NCBI RefSeq assembly: GCF_019511605.1
Contig: NZ_JAEUAV010000002.1
Coordinates: 248,001 to 312,000, forward strand
Direction: 5' to 3'
From: Paraburkholderia phenoliruptrix
Lineage (GTDB): Bacteria > Pseudomonadota > Gammaproteobacteria > Burkholderiales > Burkholderiaceae
Length of the DNA: 64,000 nucleotides
Shown piece after piece: positions 1 to 8,549 of this stretch. Numbering within the stretch: position 1 is the stretch's first letter; each line of letters starts with the position of its first letter. The notes under the pieces are model-generated. The model had not been told where the DNA came from and made no database searches. It saw nothing but the letters and a program-made list of their open reading frames with translations. A program made the position numbers and the translations under genes.

Positions 1-352
1 GCCACGCCCAGCCATAGGGCCGCTCGAAGCCCAGGTTGTGCGGCAGCTCGAGATAGGCGCGCTCGCCTGCAACGTTTGCCGCCGTGAAATGCTCGTCGAC
101 TACGTCCACAATACGCGCAGCTTCCGGCAAGTCAGGGAAACGCTCGATAAGATGAAGAACCAGCCAGTAGCCATGCACGCACGAGTGCCAGTCATAGCTG
201 CCGTAAAAAATCGGATGCAATGCACGCGGGCTCTGCACGTCTTGCGGACCCGCCAGCGCATGCGTGAGTTTGTTCGGGTACTCGCGCGTGAGGTGAGCGA
301 GCGCGAGGTTGGCGAATTTCGAAGCGAATTCGCGAGTGAGCAGGGCGGTCAT
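1..352 (-). CDS. DUF2891 family protein, cut by the window edge
   Basis: Reading the minus strand from the ATG at 352, 117 codons stay open to the edge of the window, so the C-terminal part lies outside. The visible part matches the N-terminal region of DUF2891 proteins as I remember the family: a helical start, then DWHSCVHGYW at about residues 54-63 and RPYGWAW at the edge. The biochemical role of the family is not established, so none is assigned. The start is the only ATG that keeps the conserved N-terminal helix, though no strong ribosome-binding site precedes it. Family assignment is fairly secure; function is unknown. Confidence 0.75.
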   Translation of the reverse strand, partial: MTALLTREFASKFANLALAHLTREYPNKLTHALAGPQDVQSPRALHPIFYGSYDWHSCVHGYWLVLHLIERFPDLPEAARIVDVVDEHFTAANVAGERAYLELPHNLGFERPYGWAW

Positions 353-696
353 GGGCGGTTCCTCGAAAGCGGAATACGAACAGGCCATTAGTATCGTATT
401 GGCGGCGGGCAATAGCAAAGGTTCGAGGGTCGTGCGCGGGGAAATGCACTAAACGTATTGCGGGCGTGGCCGCGGGAATGCCGTGATGTCAGCGCCTGCT
501 GATGCGAACGGCATGTAATTGCGGCTAAAGCTGCGGTCGACGCCCTTATCATCTGGGCAGGAGAAATCGCCAGGCGCGGCGGATTTCTTTCCGGTTCTTG
601 GCGCGGTTGCGGCGGTCCGTTCGCGCGTGCTATGTTCTCGCTCCGCTACCGGCAATACGTCTTTGCACTGATGACACGAGAATGGAGCAGTTCTTT
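353..696. other. Intergenic stretch, no gene recognised
   Basis: About 340 bases between the DUF2891 start and a doubtful small ORF. Short ORFs exist on both strands but none has a convincing ribosome-binding site or family motif. It presumably carries the promoter of the DUF2891 gene; I cannot point to a clear -35/-10 pair. Confidence 0.5.
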
Positions 697-900
697 ATGC
701 GGCGTGCCAGCGCCGTCAATTTCCTGCTGGCGCGGCGGCGCGTGTGCCTCGACAAGATTGCGTCGGCAACGACCGCCGATATCGAGCACCAGCACGAAGT
801 CGAGTTGATTGACCGCCTCGTACTCGACGTTCGCGCAGGCCGGCTCAGTACATTTGAATTGACGCACGCAAAAGCCATTGCGGTTGTAGTCACCGATTAG
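697..900 (+). CDS. Small hypothetical protein (67 aa), doubtful
   Basis: A 67-codon ORF starting ATG at 697 with GGAG nine bases upstream; an in-frame ATG at 682 would add five residues. Codons favour G or C in the third position as in neighbouring genes. The product is basic at the N terminus (MRRASAVNF) and then contains an amphipathic, acidic helix around HQHEVELIDRLVLDVRAGR. No signal peptide, membrane segment or known domain is visible. It converges on the OmpW-like gene. Opposite-strand ORFs of similar length overlap it, so it could be a chance ORF. Confidence 0.38.
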   Translation: MRRASAVNFLLARRRVCLDKIASATTADIEHQHEVELIDRLVLDVRAGRLSTFELTHAKAIAVVVTD

Positions 901-921
901 GGCTTCGGCACGGTGGCAGCC

Positions 922-1650
922 TCAAAAGCGATATCCGACAGACGCAAATGAAATAATCGGGTTGAGCTTCAGCTTGGTGGTGCTCGTTACGGTGCCAACC
1001 GAGGACTTCGTGGTCAACGTTGCACGCGTGGAGAGCCACATGTACGACAGCGAGAGGTCGACCGACCAGTGTTTGTCGATGTTGTACGAAAAGCCCGCGT
1101 TGATCACCGGGGCAAACGAACTGCCAAGTCTGGCGGTGGTGGTGCCTTGCAGCGCCGTGCCATACGTCGATGAATAGAGGAAGCTGCCGCTCGATACAGC
1201 CGAACTCAGTTTCACTCCGCTATACCAGACATAGGACGCACCTGCGCCAAGGTATGGACGGAAACGGCTCTGGGCATCGTTGAAGTAGTACTTCATCAGT
1301 AATGTCGGACTCCATTCGTAGGCGGAGCCGATCTGTCCCAACGCCGCAAGAGAACCCGTACCCGTCAGGTTGAACTTGGGCGGAATGCCGAGCACCGCCG
1401 TGGTGGCAATGTGATCCGTCAGGAAATATGTGACGGTCAGGCCGAACGTGTCCGAATCGTCGACAGTTGCGCCAGTACCTGCTTTAGTGGCGCTCGTACC
1501 TAACGCGTTGACCGTTAGCGGCTTGCTCGAGTCTTGTGGCCCGAGATGAAACCAGCCGGCGTTCAGCATGAAATCGCCGGCGCTTTGCGCGTGCGCGGCT
1601 GAACCTGCGAATAGTGCAGCGGCCAAGGCGAGTACGCGTGTGTGCTTCAT
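922..1650 (-). CDS. OmpW family outer-membrane protein
   Basis: A 242-residue protein with a clear Sec signal peptide (hydrophobic core LALAAALFAG, cleavage after AHA near residue 21) and alternating beta strands ending in an aromatic residue (VGYRF), the usual C-terminal signal for outer-membrane barrels. Length, the N-terminal NAGWFHLGPQDSS segment, the block around WSPTLLMKYYF and the C-terminal layout fit OmpW, an eight-stranded barrel that forms a narrow hydrophobic channel. AAGGAGAC sits just upstream of the start. It stands alone, separated from the upstream LysR gene by a terminator-like hairpin. The substrate cannot be inferred. Confidence 0.88.
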   Translation of the reverse strand: MKHTRVLALAAALFAGSAAHAQSAGDFMLNAGWFHLGPQDSSKPLTVNALGTSATKAGTGATVDDSDTFGLTVTYFLTDHIATTAVLGIPPKFNLTGTGSLAALGQIGSAYEWSPTLLMKYYFNDAQSRFRPYLGAGASYVWYSGVKLSSAVSSGSFLYSSTYGTALQGTTTARLGSSFAPVINAGFSYNIDKHWSVDLSLSYMWLSTRATLTTKSSVGTVTSTTKLKLNPIISFASVGYRF

Positions 1651-1794
1651 TCTTGTCTCCTTCTCTTCTCTGTTATGGGTGAGTCGTCACGGACGATTCT
1701 ATGCGTACGGTCGTGCGGTTTGTCGCGTGCGCTATTGAGCTTTGCCTCTGTAATCTGGTAAGGATTTGCCGCGAGCGTTGGCAAGCAGAAAGAA

Positions 1795-1840
1795 AAAAAC
1801 AAAGCCAAAAAGCCAAAAGCCCACTCGTGAGAGTGGGCTT
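1795..1840 (-). terminator. Rho-independent terminator after the LysR gene
   Basis: A perfect 10-bp stem with a 4-base loop lies at 1817-1840 (arms AAGCCCACTC and GAGTGGGCTT). Read on the minus strand it is followed by a T-rich run broken by GGC. It lies between the LysR stop (1978) and the OmpW-like start (1650), so it should stop LysR transcripts from entering the porin gene. The rest of the 327-base gap (1651-1977) shows no gene. Confidence 0.8.
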
Positions 1841-1977
1841 CCGGTTGCCTTTTCGAAAGAGAGAATGCGCCGTCGTGTGAAATGAAACCACGATGACGCC
1901 GGACTATTAAACCTCGCCGCAAACCCGCTGCGCAAGCGCAAGAGCAATGCCTTGCGGTTCTATTGCCTTCTCTTTCC

Positions 1978-2907
1978 TTACTTGCGGCGCACTGCGCTAT
2001 AGAGAGGTAGCGCGCGCTCCTCGAGCATGGCAATGGCCTGGACCGCAAGTTGTGAGAGCGTGTGCTTGCTGCTCGTGGCGATGGCCAGCCGGCTAAACAG
2101 AGTGGGCTCGGTAATGCGGATCACCTGAAAGCGCCGCTTGAGCGCATCGCTGACGGTTGCGTTCAGCGGCAGCACCGCGTAGCCGATGCCCTCGCTAACC
2201 AGGTCGAGAATCGACGACACCGCATCGACTTCGAGTTCGATATTGAGCCGCACGCCTTGTTCGGCCGCAACGGACTCGAGCATGCGACGAATGGCGTGCA
2301 TGCGGCCGGGAATCACCAGTGGATAGCGAGGAATGTCGCGCAGGGCGATTGTTCTCACCGGTTCGCGTGCCAGCTTTGCGTCTCTTTTACCATCGTCCGC
2401 GCCGATCAGGAAAAGTTCTTCGGTAAACACCGTGCGTTTGTCGATTAGTGGCGTGTCGAAGGTGTCGTAAAGAACCGCGACGTCGACGCGGCCCATCATC
2501 AGCCATTCGATCAGATAGGTCGACAGTCCCTCTGCAACGGAAATGGTCGCACCAGGAAACGACGTGCGGAAACTGCGCACGAGTTCATTGGTTGCGACCT
2601 TCGCGAAGCTCGGTGTAATGCCAATGCAAAAATGGCCGCCTACGGTGCCGCGCAATTCGTCGAGATCTTGCGACGCGCGCTGCACCTGCGAGAGGATACC
2701 CTTCGAATGGGCCAGCATGCGCTGCCCCGCAGGTGTGAGGGTGACGCCGCGGCCGTTGCGCTCGAGCAAGGTGTGGCGCAATTCCACTTCGAGCTGCCGC
2801 ACGAGCCTGCTGAGAGCGGGCTGGTTGGTGTCGAGCGTAATAGCTGCGCGCGTGAAGCTGCCGAGCTCGGCGACATGCACAAACGCTTCCAACTGCTTGA
2901 GGTCCAT
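1978..2907 (-). CDS. LysR family transcriptional regulator
   Basis: 309 residues, the normal LysR length. The N-terminal winged helix-turn-helix is typical: MDLKQLEAFVHVAELGSFTR, then ITLDTNQPALSRLVRQLE as the recognition part. The remainder has the two-lobed periplasmic-binding fold for an effector. It is transcribed away from a pyrone-dicarboxylate-lactonase-like gene that starts 150 bases off, followed by a DctA-type carrier and a porin, so it probably regulates that cluster in response to a carboxylate. A perfect inverted repeat sits nine bases upstream of its own ATG, suggesting autoregulation. The effector is unknown. Confidence 0.92.
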   Translation of the reverse strand: MDLKQLEAFVHVAELGSFTRAAITLDTNQPALSRLVRQLEVELRHTLLERNGRGVTLTPAGQRMLAHSKGILSQVQRASQDLDELRGTVGGHFCIGITPSFAKVATNELVRSFRTSFPGATISVAEGLSTYLIEWLMMGRVDVAVLYDTFDTPLIDKRTVFTEELFLIGADDGKRDAKLAREPVRTIALRDIPRYPLVIPGRMHAIRRMLESVAAEQGVRLNIELEVDAVSSILDLVSEGIGYAVLPLNATVSDALKRRFQVIRITEPTLFSRLAIATSSKHTLSQLAVQAIAMLEERALPLYSAVRRK

Positions 2908-2915
2908 GGGCGAGG

Positions 2916-2932
2916 TATGTGTAATTCACATA
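2916..2932. promoter_or_regulatory. Probable LysR operator (TATGTG-N5-CACATA)
   Basis: A perfect inverted repeat with 6-base arms and a 5-base spacer, containing the T-N11-A pattern LysR proteins prefer. It is in the divergent region between the LysR gene and the hydrolase at 3060, directly upstream of the LysR start codon, which is where autorepression sites of this family usually lie. Binding is inferred from position and symmetry only. Confidence 0.6.
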
Positions 2933-3059
2933 TCAGCTAGTTTGGTATAGCGATTGTAGCGAGCGATGTACGCCGCCACAATCCGCTTACTCCAGCTTAT
3001 TACTCCCGCTTACATACATAGCCGCGCCACGCGGCGACCAAGATAGAGACAAAGCTCTG

Positions 3060-3929
3060 ATGAAATCCTGTTTGCCGCCCGATCCCCATCCCGTCCGCCC
3101 AAAAGAGCCGTTGCCCGCAGGTGCTTGCGACGCGCATTGCCACGTTTTCGGTCCTGCCGATACGTTTCCGTATGCGCCGGATCGCAGCTATACGCCGCCT
3201 GACGCGCCTTTCGAGCAATTGCGTGCACTGCACGAGTTTCTTGGCGTGAGCCGCGGCGTGATCGTGCAGGCGAGCTGTCATGGCACCGACAACAGCGCGA
3301 TGCTCGACGCTATCGCTCGAAGTAACGGCCGCTACCGCGGCGTCGCGATAGTGGACGACGATGTGACCGACGCGCAACTCGCGGATCTCGACGCGCGTGG
3401 CGTGCGCGGGGTGCGCTTCAACTTTGTTGCGCATCTGGGTGGTGCGCCGGACCTCGACGTGTTCGACCGTGTACTCGAGCGCATCGAGCGGCTTGGCTGG
3501 CATGTGGTGCTGCATCTGGACGCGCAAGACATTCTGCAATACGCGCAGCGGATCGAGCGCATCAAGGTGCCGTTCGTGATCGATCACATGGGACGCGTGC
3601 GGGCCGAAGGCGGACTCGGTCAACAGCCGTTTCGCCAACTGCTGGAACTCATGCGCAATCCGCTCGCATGGGTCAAAGTATGCGGTTCGGAGCGCGTTTC
3701 GGCGGGCCGCCGGCCTTTCGACGATGCGATTCCGTTCGCGCAGGCGCTGATCGAAGCCGCGCCGGATCGCGTGCTGTGGGGCACGGACTGGCCGCATCCG
3801 AACATCAGCAAGGACATGCCGAACGACGGCGAACTCGTCGATCTGCTGTTGCGCTTCTGCCCGGATCAAGCATTGCGCGAAAAGCTGCTGGTGACGAATC
3901 CCACGCGGCTTTACGGCTTTCCCGCATAG
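3060..3929 (+). CDS. Amidohydrolase, 2-pyrone-4,6-dicarboxylate lactonase-like
   Basis: 289 residues with the TIM-barrel amidohydrolase-2 layout of the LigI group (about 290 aa). The start holds D24-A-H26-C-H28 followed by VFGP; H176 lies in VIDHMGR and D243 in WGTDWPHPN, matching the substrate-binding histidines and catalytic aspartate of LigI. LigI opens the lactone ring of 2-pyrone-4,6-dicarboxylate in the protocatechuate 4,5-cleavage route. No other gene of that route is in the window, so the real substrate may be a related lactone or cyclic dicarboxylate. It heads a same-strand cluster with a dicarboxylate carrier and a porin, opposite a LysR gene. The superfamily is secure, the exact reaction is not. 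Confidence 0.8.
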   Translation: MKSCLPPDPHPVRPKEPLPAGACDAHCHVFGPADTFPYAPDRSYTPPDAPFEQLRALHEFLGVSRGVIVQASCHGTDNSAMLDAIARSNGRYRGVAIVDDDVTDAQLADLDARGVRGVRFNFVAHLGGAPDLDVFDRVLERIERLGWHVVLHLDAQDILQYAQRIERIKVPFVIDHMGRVRAEGGLGQQPFRQLLELMRNPLAWVKVCGSERVSAGRRPFDDAIPFAQALIEAAPDRVLWGTDWPHPNISKDMPNDGELVDLLLRFCPDQALREKLLVTNPTRLYGFPA

Positions 3930-4074
3930 TTGCACCCGCAATGGTTCTGAACTGCCGCCATAAGATGGCAGACGTGCGGAAAGCGGTCCGAGTGACGACT
4001 TTCCGCTCACTATTTTGGATGGAGACAAAGATGACCAGAAATGAAAGCCGTTTTAATCGGCGAGGAGCGGCTTC

Positions 4075-5388
4075 ATGAGCGAGAGTGCCCTCATGACCTC
4101 GCCCGCGTCCGGCGTACGAAAGCCCTTTTACCGAACGCTGTATTTCCACGTATTCGTGGCCATCATCATCGGCGTACTGCTGGGGCATTTTGCGCCGTCG
4201 CTCGCAGTGAAGATGAAGCCGCTTGGCGACGCGTTCATCAAGCTCATCAAAATGGTAATTGGCCCAATCATTTTCTGCACCGTCGTCACCGGCATTGCCG
4301 GAATGGGCGACATGAAGAAAGTTGGGCGAGTAGGCGGCAAGGCGCTGCTGTACTTCGAGATCGTGTCGACGCTTTCACTCGTCATCGGGCTGGTGGCAGG
4401 GCATATCTTCCATCCGGGCAGCGGCTTCAATCTGAACCCGGTCAGCATCGACACGAAAGCGCTGGCCGGCTACACGAGTGCCGCGCAGCACCAGAATACG
4501 GTCGAATTCCTGATGCATATCATTCCCGACACCATAACGGGCGCGTTTGCTTCGGGCAATGTACTGCAGATACTCCTCGTGTCCGTGCTGTTCGGCGCTG
4601 CACTGGCCGCGACCGGAGAGCGCGGCCGTCCGCTCATCGCGATGATCGATTACTTTGCGCATACGTTTTTCGGTATCGTGCACATCATCATGAAGGTGGC
4701 GGCAATCGGTGCCTTCGGCTCGATCGCTTTCACGATCGGCACTTACGGAATCGGCGCAGTCGTGCCGCTGCTGAAACTGATTGGGGCGTTCTACGCCACG
4801 CTGCTGGTGTTCGTGATTGTCGTGCTCGGGGCCATCGCACGCGTGCTCGGCTTCAGCATCTTGCGCTTCATGAGCTATATCCGCGAAGAGATTCTGATTG
4901 TGCTGGGCACCAGTTCTTCGGAGGCCGCGCTTCCCCAGATGCTCGAAAAACTCGAGCGTCTGGGCTGCTCAAAATCGGTTGTCGGACTCGTCATTCCAGC
5001 TGGCTACTCATTCAATCTCGACGGTACGAACATCTACCTGACGATGGCCGTGCTGTTCATCGCTCAGGCATTCAACATCGAACTGAGTCTCACGCAGCAA
5101 CTCACGCTGGTCGGCGTGGCGATGCTCACGTCGAAGGGCGCGAGCGGCGTGGCCGGCGCGGCGTTTGTAATGCTGACGTCTACATTGCTGGTTTTTCCGC
5201 TGATTCCAGTGTCCGGCATGGTGCTGATTCTCGGTATTCACCGTTTCATGGGTACCGGCCTCGCAATCGCGAACACCATTGGCAACGGCGTCGCGACGCT
5301 CGTCGTTTCCGCGTGGGAACACGAGCTTGACAGAACCAGGCTGAATGACCGCATGGCCCGGCAACGCGCGGATTTACCGCGCGCCTGA
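4075..5388 (+). CDS. dctA: C4-dicarboxylate/cation symporter, DctA family
   Basis: 437 residues, very close to the usual DctA length of about 430. It has the glutamate/dicarboxylate symporter signatures: a serine-rich re-entrant loop [17 protein letters not shown], then [14 protein letters not shown], and late in the protein the loop [13 protein letters not shown]. Many hydrophobic segments place it in the inner membrane. DctA proteins import succinate, fumarate, malate and related acids with protons or sodium. GAGGAG precedes the ATG at 4075; a second in-frame ATG at 4093 is less well placed. It follows the lactonase-like gene by 145 bases and precedes a porin, so the three likely serve uptake and use of one carboxylate. 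Orthology to housekeeping dctA is not certain. Confidence 0.88.
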   Translation: MSESALMTSPASGVRKPFYRTLYFHVFVAIIIGVLLGHFAPSLAVKMKPLGDAFIKLIKMVIGPIIFCTVVTGIAGMGDMKKVGRVGGKALLYFEIVSTLSLVIGLVAGHIFHPGSGFNLNPVSIDTKALAGYTSAAQHQNTVEFLMHIIPDTITGAFASGNVLQILLVSVLFGAALAATGERGRPLIAMIDYFAHTFFGIVHIIMKVAAIGAFGSIAFTIGTYGIGAVVPLLKLIGAFYATLLVFVIVVLGAIARVLGFSILRFMSYIREEILIVLGTSSSEAALPQMLEKLERLGCSKSVVGLVIPAGYSFNLDGTNIYLTMAVLFIAQAFNIELSLTQQLTLVGVAMLTSKGASGVAGAAFVMLTSTLLVFPLIPVSGMVLILGIHRFMGTGLAIANTIGNGVATLVVSAWEHELDRTRLNDRMARQRADLPRA

Positions 5389-5539
5389 TCGCGGGCTGCA
5401 ACACGTGTTTGGCCACATCGACTGACGATCTGGCTGCAATAGCTATCCAGGTGTCTTGCTGACCCGTGCGCATTCGCGCACGCGGCAGGGACGCTTGCGC
5501 CCAAAAAAATTATGGAAACCGGTCTGGAGACAACGAGTG

Positions 5540-6625
5540 ATGTCGAGAAAAACAAATAGCACGCGCCGCGGGACGCCCTTTCACACAGCATGCGTTGCGA
5601 CGGCTCTATTCACAGCGGCGAGCGGTGCAGCGCACGCCGATTCTTCGCAAGCCACGGCGGGGGCTGCAACGATGTCGTCTTCGTCGGTGCAAATGTACGG
5701 CCTGATCGGCATGTACATCGACAGCGCGAAACTCAGCACCACGCGCTCCAGTACCGTGCAAATGGGCGGTGGCGGAATGACCACGTCGTTCTGGGGAATT
5801 CGCGGTCGCGAGGATATTGGCGGCGGCAATGCGGTGATCTTCAGCCTCGAAAGCTTCTTCCGGCCGAATAGCGGACAGATGGGGCGCAATACGACCGACG
5901 GGCTATTTTCCCGCAACGCCTATGTAGGACTGACCGGCGCATATGGAACGTTCAAGTTCGGCGAGCAGACCAACCCGACGTATATCAACCAGCAACTGGT
6001 GAATCCGTTTGGATCTTCGGTGGTCTTCTCGCCATTGATCGTGCAGTCATACACGGCGAGCTACAGCAACACGGTGATTGGCGACACCGTTTGGCAAAAC
6101 GCAATCGAATATGTATCGCCGAACTACGGCGGACTGACCGGCACCGCGATCTACAGCGTGAGCAGCACGACGGGGCATCAGGGACGCGACAACGTCGGTC
6201 TCCATTTGACGTATGCGAAAGGCCCGCTTACCGCGGTGTTTTCCGCGCAACGTGTTCGCACTGCGGCGGTGGCGCCCTCGAGCGGCCAGTATCTTTATCT
6301 GGCCGGCGCCGCTTATGACGCGAAGTTCATGAAGGTGTACGGCGCCGCGCAAATGACCAGCAACAATAACGTCGAAACCGGCTCGCACACGTATGAACTG
6401 GGCGTTTCGGTTCCGCTCACGCCGTCCAACGTGATTCTCGCCGAGTGGGCGCGCACCAAACACAGCGCGCCGCTCGACCGCAGCAACGTACGCAATACGG
6501 CGAGCCTCGCCTACGAGTACATTCTCTCGAAACGCACTTTCGTGTACACCGTGTATTCCTACGACAAGCTCACGGCCAATCCGTCGGGCAGCACGTATGG
6601 CGTGGGAATGCAGCACACGTTCTAA
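5540..6625 (+). CDS. Gram-negative trimeric porin (OmpC/OpcP type)
   Basis: 361 residues from the ATG at 5540, with GGAG about ten bases upstream; the longer reading from 5456 adds 28 basic residues ahead of the signal peptide and is unlikely. A signal peptide (ACVATALFTAASGAAHA) is followed by beta-strand-rich sequence opening with SVQMYGLIGMYID, by REDIGGGNAVIFSLESFF, and ending in GVGMQHTF with the terminal phenylalanine needed for barrel assembly. This is the Burkholderia general porin family. It is last in the LysR/lactonase/DctA cluster and probably provides outer-membrane entry for the same substrate. It is clearly diverged from the second porin at 61068. Confidence 0.9.
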   Translation: MSRKTNSTRRGTPFHTACVATALFTAASGAAHADSSQATAGAATMSSSSVQMYGLIGMYIDSAKLSTTRSSTVQMGGGGMTTSFWGIRGREDIGGGNAVIFSLESFFRPNSGQMGRNTTDGLFSRNAYVGLTGAYGTFKFGEQTNPTYINQQLVNPFGSSVVFSPLIVQSYTASYSNTVIGDTVWQNAIEYVSPNYGGLTGTAIYSVSSTTGHQGRDNVGLHLTYAKGPLTAVFSAQRVRTAAVAPSSGQYLYLAGAAYDAKFMKVYGAAQMTSNNNVETGSHTYELGVSVPLTPSNVILAEWARTKHSAPLDRSNVRNTASLAYEYILSKRTFVYTVYSYDKLTANPSGSTYGVGMQHTF

Positions 6626-6646
6626 GCCAGCCGGGAGCGGGCCGCC

Positions 6647-7807
6647 TCATGCATTGTTTCTGGAATTGACTCGCGCCGCGTCGTTGCATGAAAAAATACG
6701 CGCAATACGCGCGAACACGCCTCGCGATACTTCGGGTGCCTCGACCACGTCCATCACATTGCGCCACCACCGCTCGCCACGATGCGGCGCAGCGAGGTCG
6801 AGCCTCTCGCCCATGCGGGGTGTCGACAGCGCGACGCCGCGCGCCGCGGCGAGTCCCAGCACTCGCTCGAACGGCTCGTACCACCTGTGCATTGCCAGGT
6901 CGAACGTACCGTTGTGAATTGGCACCAGCCAGCGGCCGCGCAGATCGACATGTGCCTGGACGGTTTCTTCGGGGTGCATATGAACGTACGGCCATTGCGC
7001 GTCGTACGCACCGGTTTCGACGAGGGCCACGTCGAACGGTCCAAGACGCTCGCCGATCGTCCTGAAGCCCTCGAAGTAGCCAGTGTCGCCACTGAAGAAC
7101 ACACGCAAGTCGTCGTCGGCGATCACCCACGATGCCCACAATGTGCTGTTGCCGTCGAACAGGCTACGCCCCGAGAAATGCTGCGCCGGCGTCGCCGTGA
7201 ATGACAGACCGCCGACCTCCACGCTTTGCCACCAGTCGAGCTGCCGTACGCTGCTTGCTTCGATACCCCACTCGATCAGGCGGTCGCCGACGCCTAGCGG
7301 CGTGACAAAGAGGCTGGTCGTGCTCGCCAGCGCAAGCACTGTTTCGCGGTCGAGATGATCGTAGTGATCGTGCGAAAGAAGCACACCGGCAAGCGGCGGC
7401 AGGTCTGCGAGTGCGATGGGCGGCGCGTGAAAGCGCTTTGGACCGACGCGCCGGAACGGCGAAGCGCGTTCTGCGAAGACGGGATCGGTCAGCCAGAACT
7501 CGCCGCGCAACTTGAGCAGCACCGTAGAGTGTCCGAGCCGGTAAAGGCTGCGGTCCGGCGCCGCCAGGAGATCGTCGCGCGTGAGTGTGTCTACGGGCAA
7601 CGCGCCCGTCGGAACCGTGCCGGACGGCTTGTTGAGCAACACATTCCACGCAATGCGCAGGGTCTTGCCGAACGGTTCGACGGGACGCGGCTTGACGTTG
7701 CGAAAACGCTCGCCGTCGTGCTGCGTCGACTGGCCAGAGAGTTCGCGCCCGCGCCGTGCGGCAGCGAAACCCAAGGTACGCCCGATGAAGTCGAAAAACG
7801 GTGCCAT
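6647..7807 (-). CDS. MBL-fold metallo-hydrolase, NAPE-PLD/UlaG-like
   Basis: 386 residues from the ATG at 7807. It contains the metal-binding signature HDHYDH (in LLSHDHYDHLDRE), then SGDTGYF and a histidine in VPIHNGTFDL, which together define the metallo-beta-lactamase fold; the lead-in LGHSTVLLKL and late segment HMHPEE fit the group around N-acylphosphatidylethanolamine phospholipase D. The substrate is unknown. In-frame starts also exist at 7834 and 7903; the longest overlaps the divergent TetR gene and a probable operator, so I prefer 7807. It is transcribed away from the TetR gene at 7887, which likely controls it. It converges on the porin at 6625. Confidence 0.82.
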   Translation of the reverse strand: MAPFFDFIGRTLGFAAARRGRELSGQSTQHDGERFRNVKPRPVEPFGKTLRIAWNVLLNKPSGTVPTGALPVDTLTRDDLLAAPDRSLYRLGHSTVLLKLRGEFWLTDPVFAERASPFRRVGPKRFHAPPIALADLPPLAGVLLSHDHYDHLDRETVLALASTTSLFVTPLGVGDRLIEWGIEASSVRQLDWWQSVEVGGLSFTATPAQHFSGRSLFDGNSTLWASWVIADDDLRVFFSGDTGYFEGFRTIGERLGPFDVALVETGAYDAQWPYVHMHPEETVQAHVDLRGRWLVPIHNGTFDLAMHRWYEPFERVLGLAAARGVALSTPRMGERLDLAAPHRGERWWRNVMDVVEAPEVSRGVFARIARIFSCNDAARVNSRNNA

Positions 7808-7836
7808 GTGCGCGTCCGTTTGAAAGTAGACCATGC

Positions 7837-7866
7837 AGTGTACTTTATTATCTCGAAAAGTAAACT
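7837..7866. promoter_or_regulatory. Probable TetR operator in the divergent region
   Basis: Two 10-base arms, AGTGTACTTT and AAAGTAAACT, form an inverted repeat with one mismatch and a 10-base spacer. It sits between the divergent metallo-hydrolase and TetR starts, as expected for a TetR site controlling both. Its presence upstream of 7834 also argues against the longest possible start of the hydrolase. Confidence 0.6.
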
Positions 7867-7886
7867 GTCCGGTGTAAAATTCGGGC

Positions 7887-8537
7887 ATGCATCCGACCGC
7901 CACCCCCGCCGCCCCTGTGATGTCCGCCGCACCCGCCGCTCATCAGCGCCTGACCGACCGCAAGCGCGAGGCCGTCATCTCCGCTGCCATCGAGGAGTTT
8001 CTCGCGGCCGGTTTCGACGGCACCAGCATGGACCGCATCGCCGCGCGCGCGAAGGTCTCGAAGCGCACCGTCTACAACCATTTCCCGAGCAAGGAGGCGT
8101 TGTTTGCCGAAATACTGCGGCAGTTGTGGGACGCGAGCCAGGCCGGCGAAACTGTCGTCTATCGTGCGGCGGTACCGTTGCGTGAGCAACTAATCGAACT
8201 CCTGATGCGCAAATTGCGGCTTCTGAACGACGAAGCGTTTCTGGCGCTGGCGCGCGTTGCGATTGCTGCAGGCATTCATTCGCCTGAACGCGCGCGCGAC
8301 ATGGTCGCGCGTCTGGGCGAACGCGAGGAAGACCTGACCGTGTGGATACGCGCAGCCGTGGCGGACAAACGTCTGCGGATTGCGGACCCAGTGTTTGCAG
8401 CGCACCAGTTGCAGGGGCTCGTCAAGGCGTTTGCGTTCTGGCCGCAGGTGACGATGGGACAGCCGCCGCTCGGTGAAACGCAGCAGCAGGCCATCGCCGA
8501 TTCCGCCGCCGATATGTTTCTGGCGCGCTATGCGTGA
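7887..8537 (+). CDS. TetR/AcrR family transcriptional regulator
   Basis: 216 residues. The N-terminal helix-turn-helix is recognisable: AVISAAIEEFLAAGFDGTS, MDRIAARAKVSKRTVYNHF, then PSKEALFAEIL. The C-terminal helices resemble the TetR_C group found in AcrR-like repressors and would bind a small ligand. It is divergent from the metallo-hydrolase across a short region with an inverted repeat, suggesting it represses that gene and itself. An in-frame ATG at 7920 would remove eleven proline/alanine-rich residues and remains possible. It converges on the SulP gene with 12 bases between stops. Confidence 0.88.
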   Translation: MHPTATPAAPVMSAAPAAHQRLTDRKREAVISAAIEEFLAAGFDGTSMDRIAARAKVSKRTVYNHFPSKEALFAEILRQLWDASQAGETVVYRAAVPLREQLIELLMRKLRLLNDEAFLALARVAIAAGIHSPERARDMVARLGEREEDLTVWIRAAVADKRLRIADPVFAAHQLQGLVKAFAFWPQVTMGQPPLGETQQQAIADSAADMFLARYA

Positions 8538-8549
8538 GGAGCGGCGCGC

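Noticed and set aside
4041..5330. 429-codon frame overlapping dctA
   Set aside because: Same strand, other frame; the dctA frame has all family signatures, this one has none and is Arg/His-rich.
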